Below, one piece after another: positions 1 through 6,048 of a DNA stretch of 6,048 nucleotides (position 1 is the first letter of the stretch; each line of letters starts with the position of its first letter). Made by a program: the position numbers and the translations under genes. Under the pieces are notes generated by a model. The model was not told the DNA's origin, made no database searches, and saw nothing but the letters and a program-made list of their open reading frames with translations. Source of the stretch: JAVBKB01 sp031554275 (lineage in GTDB: Bacteria; Bacillota; Bacilli; JARBTR01); the NCBI GenBank assembly GCA_031554275.1, contig JAVBKB010000155.1, positions 1 through 6,048 on the forward strand, given 5' to 3'.

Positions 1-192
1 AATAGCTGTTCCCGAAATTGGAGAAGTGCTATAATATTTCTTTGTACGAATGGGCAGTTCAGCATATCCCTGATTCAAGATTTAATAGAGTATAGAAAAA
101 CTTCAACTTTGATCTGACGATGGTTTTTCCTTATATCTATTCTCTTTTTTTGAACACAATTCCGGATAAATAATTCTAATAAGAGTGATGAT
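1..192. other. Left-edge region with no supported gene
   Basis: I find no complete gene here. On the + strand, frame 2 gives only ten codons before a TAA at 32-34. Frame 3 is open from 6 to a TAG at 93-95 and reads like natural protein (it contains SLYEWAVQHIPDSRFN), but it is closed on the left by a TAG at 3-5 and has no start codon with a ribosome site. On the - strand two frames are open to the window edge from about position 75, also without a convincing ribosome site. A TATAAT hexamer lies at 30-35 but has no good -35 partner. The region could hold the decayed end of a neighbouring gene. Confidence 0.4.
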
Positions 193-1092
193 ATGAAGCA
201 AAATGTTGCAGTTTTTTTAATGATCATAACAACATTAATTTGGGGTTCTACTTACCCGATTCTTAAATTTATTTTGGCGGAATCTGATCCGTTTTCTTTG
301 ATGTTTTCACGTTTTTCAATTGCACTTGTTTTGGTAGTGGTCATTTTTTATAAACAAATTAAAGCGACCACCATTTCTGAATTGAAAATTTGCATAATCA
401 TTACGATTCCATATATTTTCGGGATGTTCACGCAATTAATTGGGCTGAAGTATGCTGGTCCTACAAATGCTGCATTTATTACAAGTTTGACCGTTCTTGT
501 AGTGCCTCTTATTCTACGATTTAAGGATAAAATGATCCTTGATCGAAGAATTATTTTTGGAATAGCGATTGCTACCATTGGGATTGCGATTATGACTATT
601 AGTGCAAACTTTACTTTGTCTACTGGAGATATGATTGTTTTCTTGAGCATGTTTTCATTTTCGTTTTTTGTCTATTTGTTAGGGAAATACGGTCAGGATG
701 TAGATGCTGGAGTACTTACTGCCGTACAATTCTCAAGCCTTGTGGTGATTAGTTTGCCATTCGTATTGATGAATGGTGAATATTATATTCCTAGTAGTGG
801 GCAGTCATGGGGATATTATGTATTTCTTATCGTGATTTGCTCTGTTATTGCCATGTTTATGCATAACAAGGTGCAACCATTTGTACCAACAATATTAGTT
901 GGGATTGTCTTCTTATTAGAGCCGGTTTCTGCAGCTATAATTTCATGGTTTATGGGAGAAGAACTGACAACACGCCAACTAATTGGTGCCACATTGATTT
1001 TGTTGAGTCTCTTCTTTGCTGTGGAGATTTCGGGTAAGAAAAAAGAACCTAATTCAGAATATTTACCTAGTGAAAAAGACTTTCATGCATGA
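193..1092 (+). CDS. EamA/DMT-family membrane transporter
   Basis: This 299-residue protein is an integral membrane transporter of the drug/metabolite transporter superfamily (EamA type, formerly DUF6). The family exports or imports small metabolites, but the substrate cannot be read from the sequence. The two tandem EamA repeats lie at about residues 7-136 and 146-279, each with about five hydrophobic helices, giving the usual ten. The first helix carries the typical TTLIWGSTYPILKF stretch (13-26). The last two helices carry the family signature LLEP at 241-244, followed by GEELT and QLIGATLILL (255-271). The tail from 280 is hydrophilic and charged (GKKKEPNSEY...), as expected for a cytoplasmic end. 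Length is normal for the family. The ATG at 193 has only a weak purine-rich ribosome site (about 181-189). The gap to dprA is 139 bp, so shared transcription is uncertain. In Bacillus, sucCD commonly occupies this position. Confidence 0.9.
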   Translation: MKQNVAVFLMIITTLIWGSTYPILKFILAESDPFSLMFSRFSIALVLVVVIFYKQIKATTISELKICIIITIPYIFGMFTQLIGLKYAGPTNAAFITSLTVLVVPLILRFKDKMILDRRIIFGIAIATIGIAIMTISANFTLSTGDMIVFLSMFSFSFFVYLLGKYGQDVDAGVLTAVQFSSLVVISLPFVLMNGEYYIPSSGQSWGYYVFLIVICSVIAMFMHNKVQPFVPTILVGIVFLLEPVSAAIISWFMGEELTTRQLIGATLILLSLFFAVEISGKKKEPNSEYLPSEKDFHA

Positions 1093-1141
1093 CCAAAATA
1101 AGCCGTGGTGAAAATTCCATTAATTTGCAAATGATAAAACT

Positions 1142-1151
1142 GAGGAGGAGG
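1142..1151 (+). other. Orphan Shine-Dalgarno-like tract
   Basis: GAGGAGGAGG is an excellent match to the anti-Shine-Dalgarno sequence but no ATG, GTG or TTG follows at a usable distance; the next codons run into stops (TAG, TAA). It lies 80 bp upstream of dprA, which has its own ribosome site. It may be the leftover start region of a lost gene, or chance purine richness. Confidence 0.3.
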
Positions 1152-1196
1152 AAAATCCACAACACTAGCTTAATAATAAAGTTTTAAACAAAAAAA

Positions 1197-1216
1197 TTGA
1201 AAACTATGATTTTCAA
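1197..1216 (+). repeat. Small inverted repeat in the dprA leader
   Basis: TTGAAAA (1197-1203) and TTTTCAA (1210-1216) form a 7-bp perfect but AT-rich stem with a six-base loop. It ends four bases before the dprA ribosome site (ggaggt, 1221-1226). The loop and right arm contain TATGAT (1205-1210), a 5/6 match to a -10 box, but the -35 region opposite it is poor. A role in dprA expression is only a guess; the stem would be weak. Confidence 0.25.
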
Positions 1217-1231
1217 TATAGGAGGTAAGAA

Positions 1232-2101
1232 ATGAACGACTGGAAACAAAGGCTGATTCACTTGGATCATTGTCGCGGCGTGGGGTGGCAAACTATTTTC
1301 ACAATACTTAAATCAGATCCAACGCTCGAACTGATCTATCAGCGACCCATACAATATTGGCAACAGGTTTTGCATTCCCCAAGCAAGTCACTTGAGACTT
1401 TTCTAAATGATTTAAACAATTCTTCACTTCGTACCGCAACTCAAACCTACTCCAACCAAAACATCCACATGATTACGTTTCTTGATTCAGAATATCCAAT
1501 TAGGCTTAAAGAAATTCATCAACCACCTTGGATTTTGTACTGTAAAGGTGATTGCTCTTTACTCAAAATCGACAACATACTGGCAGTTATTGGTACGAGA
1601 TTACCCTCAAGCTACGGGATCTCAGTTATCAAAGGAATGATTCCAGAGTTAATTAGTCATAATATCTGCATCGTAAGTGGATTGGCGAAAGGAATAGATT
1701 CTATTGCACAAAGACAAGCAGTCTCTAGTAATGGTAAAGTCATTGCTGTCATTGGAGGAGGGCTTAATTATCTATACCCACAAGAAAATGTGGACCTTGC
1801 AATTGAAATCATGGAAAAAGGTTTGGTTCTATCCGAGTATCCACCAATTGTGAAGCCGGAAAAGTGGCATTTTCCAATGCGAAATCGTATCATTAGTGCA
1901 TTATCGAGAGGGATTTTGGTTGTTGAGGGAAAGAAGCGTAGTGGAACATTCATAACCGTATTACAAGGGCTAGAACAGGGAAAAGATGTATTTGCAATCC
2001 CAGGTAGCATTCAAGCACTAACTTCGGAAGGCCCAAATTTGTTAATCAAAGAAGGCGCCAAAATGGTCACAACAATCAATGATATAATAGAGGAATGGTA
2101 G
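1232..2101 (+). CDS. dprA: DNA-processing protein DprA (Smf)
   Basis: DprA binds incoming single-stranded DNA in the cytoplasm during natural transformation, protects it and loads RecA on it. The 289-residue product has an N-terminal helical region (about 1-75) followed by the Rossmann-like DprA domain (about 80-289). Visible family motifs are VIGTRLPSSYG (119-129), SGLAKGID (149-156), GGGLNYLYPQEN (175-186), LSEYPP (200-205), HFPMRNRIIS (213-222), RSGTFIT (236-242), FAIPG (254-258) and the SEGPNLLIKEGA end (265-276). There is no extra C-terminal winged-helix domain. The usual His after the SGLA-GID motif (GID..AH) is Gln160 here. The start is well supported: ggaggt at 1221-1226 lies five bases before the ATG. 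The gene sits directly upstream of topA as in Bacillus. Presence of dprA alone does not prove competence, since it is kept in many species not known to transform. Confidence 0.96.
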   Translation: MNDWKQRLIHLDHCRGVGWQTIFTILKSDPTLELIYQRPIQYWQQVLHSPSKSLETFLNDLNNSSLRTATQTYSNQNIHMITFLDSEYPIRLKEIHQPPWILYCKGDCSLLKIDNILAVIGTRLPSSYGISVIKGMIPELISHNICIVSGLAKGIDSIAQRQAVSSNGKVIAVIGGGLNYLYPQENVDLAIEIMEKGLVLSEYPPIVKPEKWHFPMRNRIISALSRGILVVEGKKRSGTFITVLQGLEQGKDVFAIPGSIQALTSEGPNLLIKEGAKMVTTINDIIEEW

Positions 2102-2123
2102 TCAATTATTACCTATTAAAAAA

Positions 2124-2152
2124 AGATTTTTCAAAAAAAAGTTGCAAAATCT
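2124..2152 (+). repeat. Weak inverted repeat between dprA and topA
   Basis: AGATTTT (2124-2130) and AAAATCT (2146-2152) can pair as seven base pairs around a 15-base A-rich loop. There is no T-tract after it, so it is not a good intrinsic terminator. I see no clear terminator between dprA and topA, which leaves read-through from dprA into topA possible. Confidence 0.2.
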
Positions 2153-2203
2153 GGCGATATGTAATAAAGTCTGCAATTGAAGTATTTAATTTATTTTATG
2201 ATT

Positions 2204-2207
2204 AGGA
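2204..2207 (+). promoter_or_regulatory. topA ribosome binding site (decides the start)
   Basis: AGGA lies eight bases before the ATG at 2216, an ordinary spacing, and only two bases before the in-frame ATG at 2210, which is too close. No ribosome site precedes the in-frame TTG at 2177 or the ATG at 2198. The ATG at 2216 also gives MSDYLVIVESPAK, the usual N-terminus of Bacillus-type TopA. Confidence 0.7.
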
Positions 2208-2215
2208 AGATGTCC

Positions 2216-4291
2216 ATGTCAGATTATCTTGTTATAGTTGAGTCACCAGCAAAAACAAAAACAATTAAAAAGTATTTGAGCAATAAATATACTGTGAAAG
2301 CGTCAATGGGTCACATTCGTGATTTACCAAAGAGCCAAATTGGAATTGATGTCGACAATGGTTTCGCACCAAAGTATATTAATATTCGCGGTAAGGGCGA
2401 CATCATTAATGATTTGAAAAAAGCAGCCAAGAAAGCAAAGAAAGTATATTTAGCAGCTGACCCGGATCGTGAAGGAGAAGCTATTGCATGGCATTTGGCG
2501 CATATTTTGGGTGTGGATATTCACTCGGATTGCCGAGTTGTGTTCAACGAGATCACAAAAGAAGCGATCAAAGAGTCTTTTAAACAACCCCGTCCAATAA
2601 ATATGAATCTTGTTGATGCGCAACAAGGACGGCGAATTCTAGATCGACTTGTCGGATATAAGATCAGCCCTTTGCTTTGGAAAAAAGTAAAGAAAGGGTT
2701 AAGTGCTGGACGCGTGCAATCTGGTTCAGTTGGTCTAATCATTGATCGTGAAGAAGAGATTAGAAACTTTATTCCTGAAGAGTATTGGAGTATAACTGGT
2801 TCCTTCAAAAAAGGTAAAGAAACTTTTACTGCTGGATTTCATAGTATTCATGGCGATAAGAGTGAACTTAATTCGGAAGCAGATGTTCAAAAGGTTCTGC
2901 AAACGATTAAAGGGAAAGATTTTGATATCAAGAGTGTTGTTCGAAAAGAGCGCAAGCGTAATCCTGCATTTGCATTTACAACTTCTTCATTACAACAGGA
3001 TGCTTCTCGTAAATTGAATTTCCGAACTCGAAAAACAATGATGCTCGCTCAACAGCTTTATGAAGGGATTGCCCTTGGTAAAGGTGGCGAGGTCGGATTG
3101 ATTACCTATATGCGTACTGACTCAACAAGAATTTCAGATACAGCCAAAACCGAGGCACGTGAGTTTATACAAAGTAGTTATGGTGAGCAATATTTAAACA
3201 AAGAACAAAGAGTAGCCAAGAAAAATAGCAACGCACAAGACGCCCATGAGGCGATTCGCCCATCAAGTGTCTATCGAACACCAGATAGTGTAAAGCAATT
3301 TCTATCAAAAGATCAGTTTAAGCTTTATAAGTTGATATGGGAGCGATTCGTAGCTAGTCAAATGGCACCAGCTTTGATTGATACCATGACAGTCGACTTG
3401 GAGAATCAAGGTGTGAACTTCCGTGCAAATGGATCAGTAGTCAAATTCCCAGGATTTATGAAGGTATATGTTGAAAGCGGAGAAGATAACCGTGAAGAGA
3501 AAGACAACAGATTACCTGAAATGGAAAATGGAGATGTGGTGCAAGCCCTTAATTTAGACGAAAAGCAGCATTTCACACAGCCTCCGGCTCGTTATTCTGA
3601 AGCCAGACTTATCAAAACACTTGAAGAATTAGGTATAGGTCGACCATCAACTTACTCGCCAACAATTGATACAATCTTAAAACGCGGGTATGTTTCGCTC
3701 GACAACAAACGGTTTGTTCCAACCGAACTTGGCGAGATTGTCAATTCGTTGATTAAAGAATTCTTCCCTAATATTATTGACGTAAAGTTTACTGCAAACA
3801 TGGAACAGAAGCTTGATCTTGTGGAAGAAGGGCAATCGAATTGGGAGCAGATCATCGATGATTTCTATCAAGATTTCAGCAAGCACATCGAACAAGACGA
3901 AAAAGAAATGGAAAAGGTTGAAGTTCGAGACTTGCCAACGGGTGATGATTGCGAGCTTTGCGGTCATGCAATGGTATACAAAATGGGGCGCTATGGCAAA
4001 TTTATGGCGTGTAGTAACTTCCCAGAATGTCGAAATGCGAAGCCAATTGTAAAAGAAATTGGTGTTCATTGTCCAAAATGTCAAACAGGTCAAATACTCG
4101 AACGAAAGAGCAAGAAACAGCGGATTTTCTATGGTTGTTCTGAATACCCGACTTGTGATTATGTTTCATGGGATAAGTTAATTGACAGAAAATGTCCAAG
4201 CTGTGAAAGCAATTTAGTTGAAAAGAAATTGAAAAAAGGGATACAAGTGCAATGTAGTCAATGTGATTACAAGGAAAAAGAACAAGTGTAG
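2216..4291 (+). CDS. topA: DNA topoisomerase I (type IA)
   Basis: TopA relaxes negative supercoils by cutting one DNA strand through a 5'-phosphotyrosine link and passing the other strand. From the ATG at 2216 the protein has 691 residues, the size of the Bacillus enzyme; the same frame is open back to a TTG at 2177 (704 residues), but that extension is not TopA-like. The Toprim domain (about 3-113) has the ESPAK motif (Glu9, Lys13) and the acidic DPDREGE motif (Asp82, Asp84, Glu86). The central type IA core (about 128-555) includes DAQQGRRILDRLVGYKISPLLW (partly, from 134), SAGRVQS (163-169) and the active-site motif GLITYMRTDSTR, with catalytic Tyr298 and Arg300. Three zinc ribbons follow, with Cys579/582/599/605, Cys619/622/641/647 and Cys660/663/680/683. 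Directly after SAGRVQS the usual VALR/VAVR is replaced by GSVG (170-173), losing a widely conserved arginine. No frameshift explains this. The gene appears intact and functional. Confidence 0.98.
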   Translation: MSDYLVIVESPAKTKTIKKYLSNKYTVKASMGHIRDLPKSQIGIDVDNGFAPKYINIRGKGDIINDLKKAAKKAKKVYLAADPDREGEAIAWHLAHILGVDIHSDCRVVFNEITKEAIKESFKQPRPINMNLVDAQQGRRILDRLVGYKISPLLWKKVKKGLSAGRVQSGSVGLIIDREEEIRNFIPEEYWSITGSFKKGKETFTAGFHSIHGDKSELNSEADVQKVLQTIKGKDFDIKSVVRKERKRNPAFAFTTSSLQQDASRKLNFRTRKTMMLAQQLYEGIALGKGGEVGLITYMRTDSTRISDTAKTEAREFIQSSYGEQYLNKEQRVAKKNSNAQDAHEAIRPSSVYRTPDSVKQFLSKDQFKLYKLIWERFVASQMAPALIDTMTVDLENQGVNFRANGSVVKFPGFMKVYVESGEDNREEKDNRLPEMENGDVVQALNLDEKQHFTQPPARYSEARLIKTLEELGIGRPSTYSPTIDTILKRGYVSLDNKRFVPTELGEIVNSLIKEFFPNIIDVKFTANMEQKLDLVEEGQSNWEQIIDDFYQDFSKHIEQDEKEMEKVEVRDLPTGDDCELCGHAMVYKMGRYGKFMACSNFPECRNAKPIVKEIGVHCPKCQTGQILERKSKKQRIFYGCSEYPTCDYVSWDKLIDRKCPSCESNLVEKKLKKGIQVQCSQCDYKEKEQV

Positions 4292-4305
4292 ACTTGTCAG
4301 TCTGC
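4288..4305 (+). terminator. Possible weak hairpin at the topA stop
   Basis: Bases 4288-4294 (gtagact) and 4299-4305 (agtctgc) form a seven-pair stem with one G-T wobble and a four-base loop, overlapping the topA stop codon TAG at 4289-4291. It is followed by TTATATAA rather than a run of T, so termination would be inefficient at best. Confidence 0.3.
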
Positions 4306-4356
4306 TTATATAACATGATTGGGACAAAAGAAATTCAATGCAGTTTGAGAGGCTAA

Positions 4357-4511
4357 TCCTAATTGTCGTTTGAAATTCAACTTTAAACTCGCTAAGATTC
4401 CAAATACTTCGTCATAATTTCCTAGGATAGCCCCGCTATCCTAGGAAATTATTCCTCGTCCTTGAAAATTTTATCGGGAGTTTTAAGTTGCATCTCTAAC
4501 GACAATTAGGA
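4357..4511. mobile_element. Inner 155-bp palindromic unit, possible MITE
   Basis: The ends TCCTAATTGTCGTT (4357-4370) and AACGACAATTAGGA (4498-4511) are exact reverse complements. The match continues outward after one unpaired A (4356) with GCTA (4352-4355) and TAGC (4512-4515). The exact ends, small size, lack of coding content and position inside another inverted repeat would fit a non-autonomous element that inserted into the loop of an older hairpin. No second copy is in this window, so mobility is inference. Confidence 0.4.
4414..4452. repeat. Perfect 18-bp stem hairpin with CCC loop
   Basis: ATAATTTCCTAGGATAGC (4414-4431) and its exact reverse complement (4435-4452) flank a three-base CCC loop. 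Each arm contains the palindrome CCTAGG. This is the centre of the nested element. No T-tract follows on either strand, so it is not a typical intrinsic terminator. As RNA it would be a very stable hairpin; as DNA it is able to extrude as a cruciform. Confidence 0.9.
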
Positions 4512-4604
4512 TAGCAAGTGCTTAACCAAACGGTTTTTGCCCCAATCTCTTTTTTATGAATCGGTAAGAAGCAATGATAAGTATCAAATTGAATCAATGA
4601 ATTA

Positions 4605-4610
4605 TGGAGG
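4605..4610 (+). promoter_or_regulatory. trmFO ribosome binding site
   Basis: TGGAGG lies six bases before the ATG at 4617 and supports that start. An ATG at 4604-4606 overlaps this site but is in another frame. I find no convincing promoter between the repeat element and this site. Confidence 0.75.
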
Positions 4611-4616
4611 TAAACA

Positions 4617-5930
4617 ATGCAGTTAGTCAATGTTATTGGTGCTGGCCTTGCAGGAAGTGAAGCTGCCTGGCAAATCGCTGAAAGCGGAGTAAGGGTGAAC
4701 CTCTACGAAATGCGCAAAGTTAAACCAACACCAGCTCATCAAACAGATCAGTTTGCAGAATTGGTTTGTAGTAATTCTTTGCGTTCAAATATGCTGACGA
4801 ATGCAGTTGGTGTTTTGAAAGAGGAGATGCGGCGTTTAGGGTCCATTATTATTCAATGTGCGGATGACTGCGCAGTTCCAGCTGGAGGTGCTTTAGCAGT
4901 GGACCGTGATCGCTTCGCTCAATTGGTAACAGAAAGGGTAACAGCTCACCCTTTGATTACTGTTTTTCATGAGGAAGTAGAAGAAATTCCAAATGGTATC
5001 ACTATTATTGCAAGCGGTCCATTGACAAGTGAGTCACTTAGTCAGAAGATTCAACAATTACTTGGAGAAGAGTATTTCTATTTCTATGATGCTGCCGCGC
5101 CAATTATTGAAAAAGACAGCATTAATATGGATAGAGTTTATTTGAAATCTCGTTATGATAAAGGTGACGCAGCATATTTGAATTGTCCAATGAGTAAAGA
5201 GGAATTTGAATGTTTTTTTGAAGCAATGCTTGCTGCGAATGTTGTTCCACTGAAACAATTCGAGAAGGAAATCTATTTCGAGGGCTGTATGCCAATTGAA
5301 GTAATGGCAAAACGGGGTCCGAAAACCATGCTGTTTGGTCCTCTGAAGCCAGTTGGACTAGAAGATCCTAAGACAAATAAAAGACCTCATGCAGTTGTAC
5401 AATTGCGTCAGGACGATGGTGCAGGCACGCTCTACAATCTGGTGGGTTTCCAAACACATATGACTTGGCCAGATCAGAAAAAAGTTATTCGATTGATACC
5501 AGGATTAGAGGAAGCCGAAATAGTACGATATGGCGTGATGCATCGGAACACATTTATCAACTCGCCAAAATTGCTTTTGCCGACATATCAATTGAAATCT
5601 AATCCGCAATTGCTTTTTGCAGGTCAAATGACGGGTGTTGAAGGATATGTTGAGTCTGCAGCATCTGGGCTGGTGGCAGGGATGAATGCTGCACGCATTG
5701 CTCAAACACTTGAGACGGTGACACTCCCTGTGGAAACGGTAATTGGCAGCATGGCACATTATATTACGACGACAAGCCCACATGGATTTCAACCAATGAA
5801 TGCAAACTTTGGATTGTTGCCAGATCTACCTGAACGAATCAGATCGAAGTCTGATCGGTATCTAGCACTTGCAGAGCGCGCAGTTTCTGCGATTGTTGAC
5901 TTCCAAAAAACCGCAGATCAGCCTAGATAA
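4617..5930 (+). CDS. trmFO: tRNA m5U54 methyltransferase TrmFO (folate/FAD-dependent)
   Basis: TrmFO methylates C5 of uridine 54 in the T-loop of tRNAs, using 5,10-methylenetetrahydrofolate as carbon donor and reduced FAD; it replaces the SAM-dependent TrmA in most Bacillota. The 437-residue length is normal. The N-terminus carries the FAD-binding dinucleotide motif VIGAGLAGSEAA (6-17; Gly8, Gly10, Gly13). The two functional cysteines of the family are visible: Cys51 in ELVCSNSLRS and Cys224 in YFEGCMPIEVMAKRG, matching Cys53 and Cys226 of the B. subtilis enzyme. Further family blocks are MRRLGS (71-76), PAGGALAVDRDRFA (88-101), GPLKPVGLEDP (241-251), YNLVGFQTHMTW (273-284) and the C-terminal FAD-contact region FAGQMTGVEGYVESAASGLVAGMNAA (begins 334). 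The gene was formerly called gid. It is separated from topA by the palindromic element, so it may be transcribed partly on its own, although no promoter is clear. Confidence 0.98.
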   Translation: MQLVNVIGAGLAGSEAAWQIAESGVRVNLYEMRKVKPTPAHQTDQFAELVCSNSLRSNMLTNAVGVLKEEMRRLGSIIIQCADDCAVPAGGALAVDRDRFAQLVTERVTAHPLITVFHEEVEEIPNGITIIASGPLTSESLSQKIQQLLGEEYFYFYDAAAPIIEKDSINMDRVYLKSRYDKGDAAYLNCPMSKEEFECFFEAMLAANVVPLKQFEKEIYFEGCMPIEVMAKRGPKTMLFGPLKPVGLEDPKTNKRPHAVVQLRQDDGAGTLYNLVGFQTHMTWPDQKKVIRLIPGLEEAEIVRYGVMHRNTFINSPKLLLPTYQLKSNPQLLFAGQMTGVEGYVESAASGLVAGMNAARIAQTLETVTLPVETVIGSMAHYITTTSPHGFQPMNANFGLLPDLPERIRSKSDRYLALAERAVSAIVDFQKTADQPR

Positions 5931-5989
5931 GATTTTGTTATATCTATGTCTTAACTTCCGTTCTTGATAGATCGCCAAAATTAATATAA

Positions 5990-6019
5990 TTGAAATTGAT
6001 TGAATATTTTAAATAAAAT
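5990..6019 (+). promoter_or_regulatory. Candidate sigma-A promoter for the next gene
   Basis: TTGAAA (5990-5995) and TAAAAT (6014-6019) each match the vegetative -35 and -10 consensus at five of six positions, with an 18-base spacer. No coding start follows before the window ends at 6048, so the target is a gene beyond it. By Bacillales gene order that would be xerC/codV followed by hslV, hslU and codY. AT-rich sequence produces chance matches, which limits confidence. Confidence 0.45.
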
Positions 6020-6040
6020 ATCTAAATTGATTGAATATTT
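5993..6040. repeat. Two exact 17-bp direct repeats, 31 bp apart
   Basis: AAATTGATTGAATATTT occurs at 5993-6009 and again at 6024-6040, identical over 17 bases. The start-to-start distance of 31 bp is about three turns of DNA, so both copies face the same side of the helix. The first copy covers the end of the -35 box and the spacer of the candidate promoter; the second covers the expected transcription start. This is a layout expected of an operator for a repressor. The inner 15 bases match the CodY consensus at 11 positions, which is suggestive but weak. Confidence 0.5.
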
Positions 6041-6048
6041 CATCAAAT

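Larger units (their letters stand above)
4317..4547. repeat. 231-bp nested inverted-repeat element
   Basis: This non-coding element fills most of the 325-bp gap between topA and trmFO. Its outer arms are GATTGGGACAAAA (4317-4329) and TTTTGCCCCAATC (4535-4547), matching as reverse complements at 12 of 13 positions. Inside are an exact 14-bp pair (4357-4370 with 4498-4511), an imperfect pair (4378-4390 with about 4478-4490) and a perfect 18-bp central hairpin. The arms pair in register toward a single centre, so the whole element could fold as one long interrupted stem. It encodes no protein of note and has no transposase. I see no clear target-site duplication at either edge. A T-run (4550-4555) follows the right outer arm, so in RNA the outer stem could also act as a topA terminator. 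A MITE-like or other dispersed intergenic repeat is the most likely identity; I recognise no named family with certainty. Confidence 0.75.

Noticed and set aside
150..180. Sigma-A promoter TTGAAC / TCTAAT for the transporter gene
   Set aside because: The spacer is 19 bases and the start site would fall about six bases before the ATG, leaving no room for the ribosome site.
2177..2215. Longer TopA starting at the in-frame TTG (2177) or at ATG 2198 or 2210
   Set aside because: The added residues (KYLIYFMIRKMS) are unlike TopA, there is no ribosome site for the TTG or for ATG 2198, and AGGA at 2204-2207 is correctly spaced only for ATG 2216.
3677..4093. A 138-codon reading frame on the - strand inside topA
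   Set aside because: It lies wholly opposite the conserved topA C-terminal region, resembles no known protein, and has the composition expected of an antisense shadow.
4002..4316. A 104-codon - strand frame over the topA end
   Set aside because: It overlaps the cysteine-rich zinc ribbons of TopA in antisense and has no ribosome site or recognisable domain.
4292..4616. A T-box or other known riboswitch upstream of trmFO
   Set aside because: The T-box core (AGGGTGGNACCGCG) and other leader motifs I know are absent; the structure is explained by nested inverted repeats.
5505..5792. A 95-codon - strand frame inside trmFO
   Set aside because: It is antisense to the conserved FAD-binding C-terminus of TrmFO, with no sign of independent function.
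5942..5972. Terminator after trmFO
   Set aside because: Only a six-pair ATCTAT/ATAGAT stem with a 19-base loop and no T-run is present, too weak to support.
5993..6040. Start of a CRISPR array
   Set aside because: Only two AT-rich 17-bp copies with a 14-bp gap are present; this is too short in both repeat and spacer and fits an operator better.

Overview
The window is an AT-rich stretch in which every convincing gene lies on the + strand. The order dprA - topA - trmFO is the conserved chromosomal block of Bacillota, especially Bacillales, where it is normally followed by xerC/codV, hslV, hslU and codY. The TopA sequence, its length of 691 residues after start correction, and its three four-cysteine zinc ribbons are close to the Bacillus-type enzyme. 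I therefore infer a low-GC Gram-positive of the Bacillales; I cannot name the genus.

Layout: 1-192 holds no gene I can support. 193-1092 encodes a ten-helix EamA/DMT-family transporter of unknown substrate, in a place where sucCD usually precedes dprA in Bacillus. 1232-2101 encodes DprA, the RecA loader on single-stranded DNA used in natural transformation. 2216-4291 encodes DNA topoisomerase I; its start is best placed downstream of the longest possible reading frame. 4292-4616 is a non-coding gap dominated by a 231-bp nested inverted-repeat element with a perfect 18-bp central hairpin and no transposase. 4617-5930 encodes TrmFO, the folate- and FAD-dependent tRNA m5U54 methyltransferase. 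5931-6048 holds a good promoter-like sequence overlapped by two exact 17-bp direct repeats 31 bp apart, probably the control region of the next gene, which lies outside the window.

The three recognised enzymes are mostly housekeeping information-processing functions (DNA uptake and recombination, supercoil relaxation, tRNA modification). They are conserved as neighbours but do not form one pathway. I see no defence system, CRISPR array, toxin-antitoxin pair or other clearly new multi-gene system here. The points most worth a second look are the nested palindromic element between topA and trmFO, the repeat/promoter arrangement at the right end, and a non-canonical stretch in TopA directly after its SAGRVQS motif.
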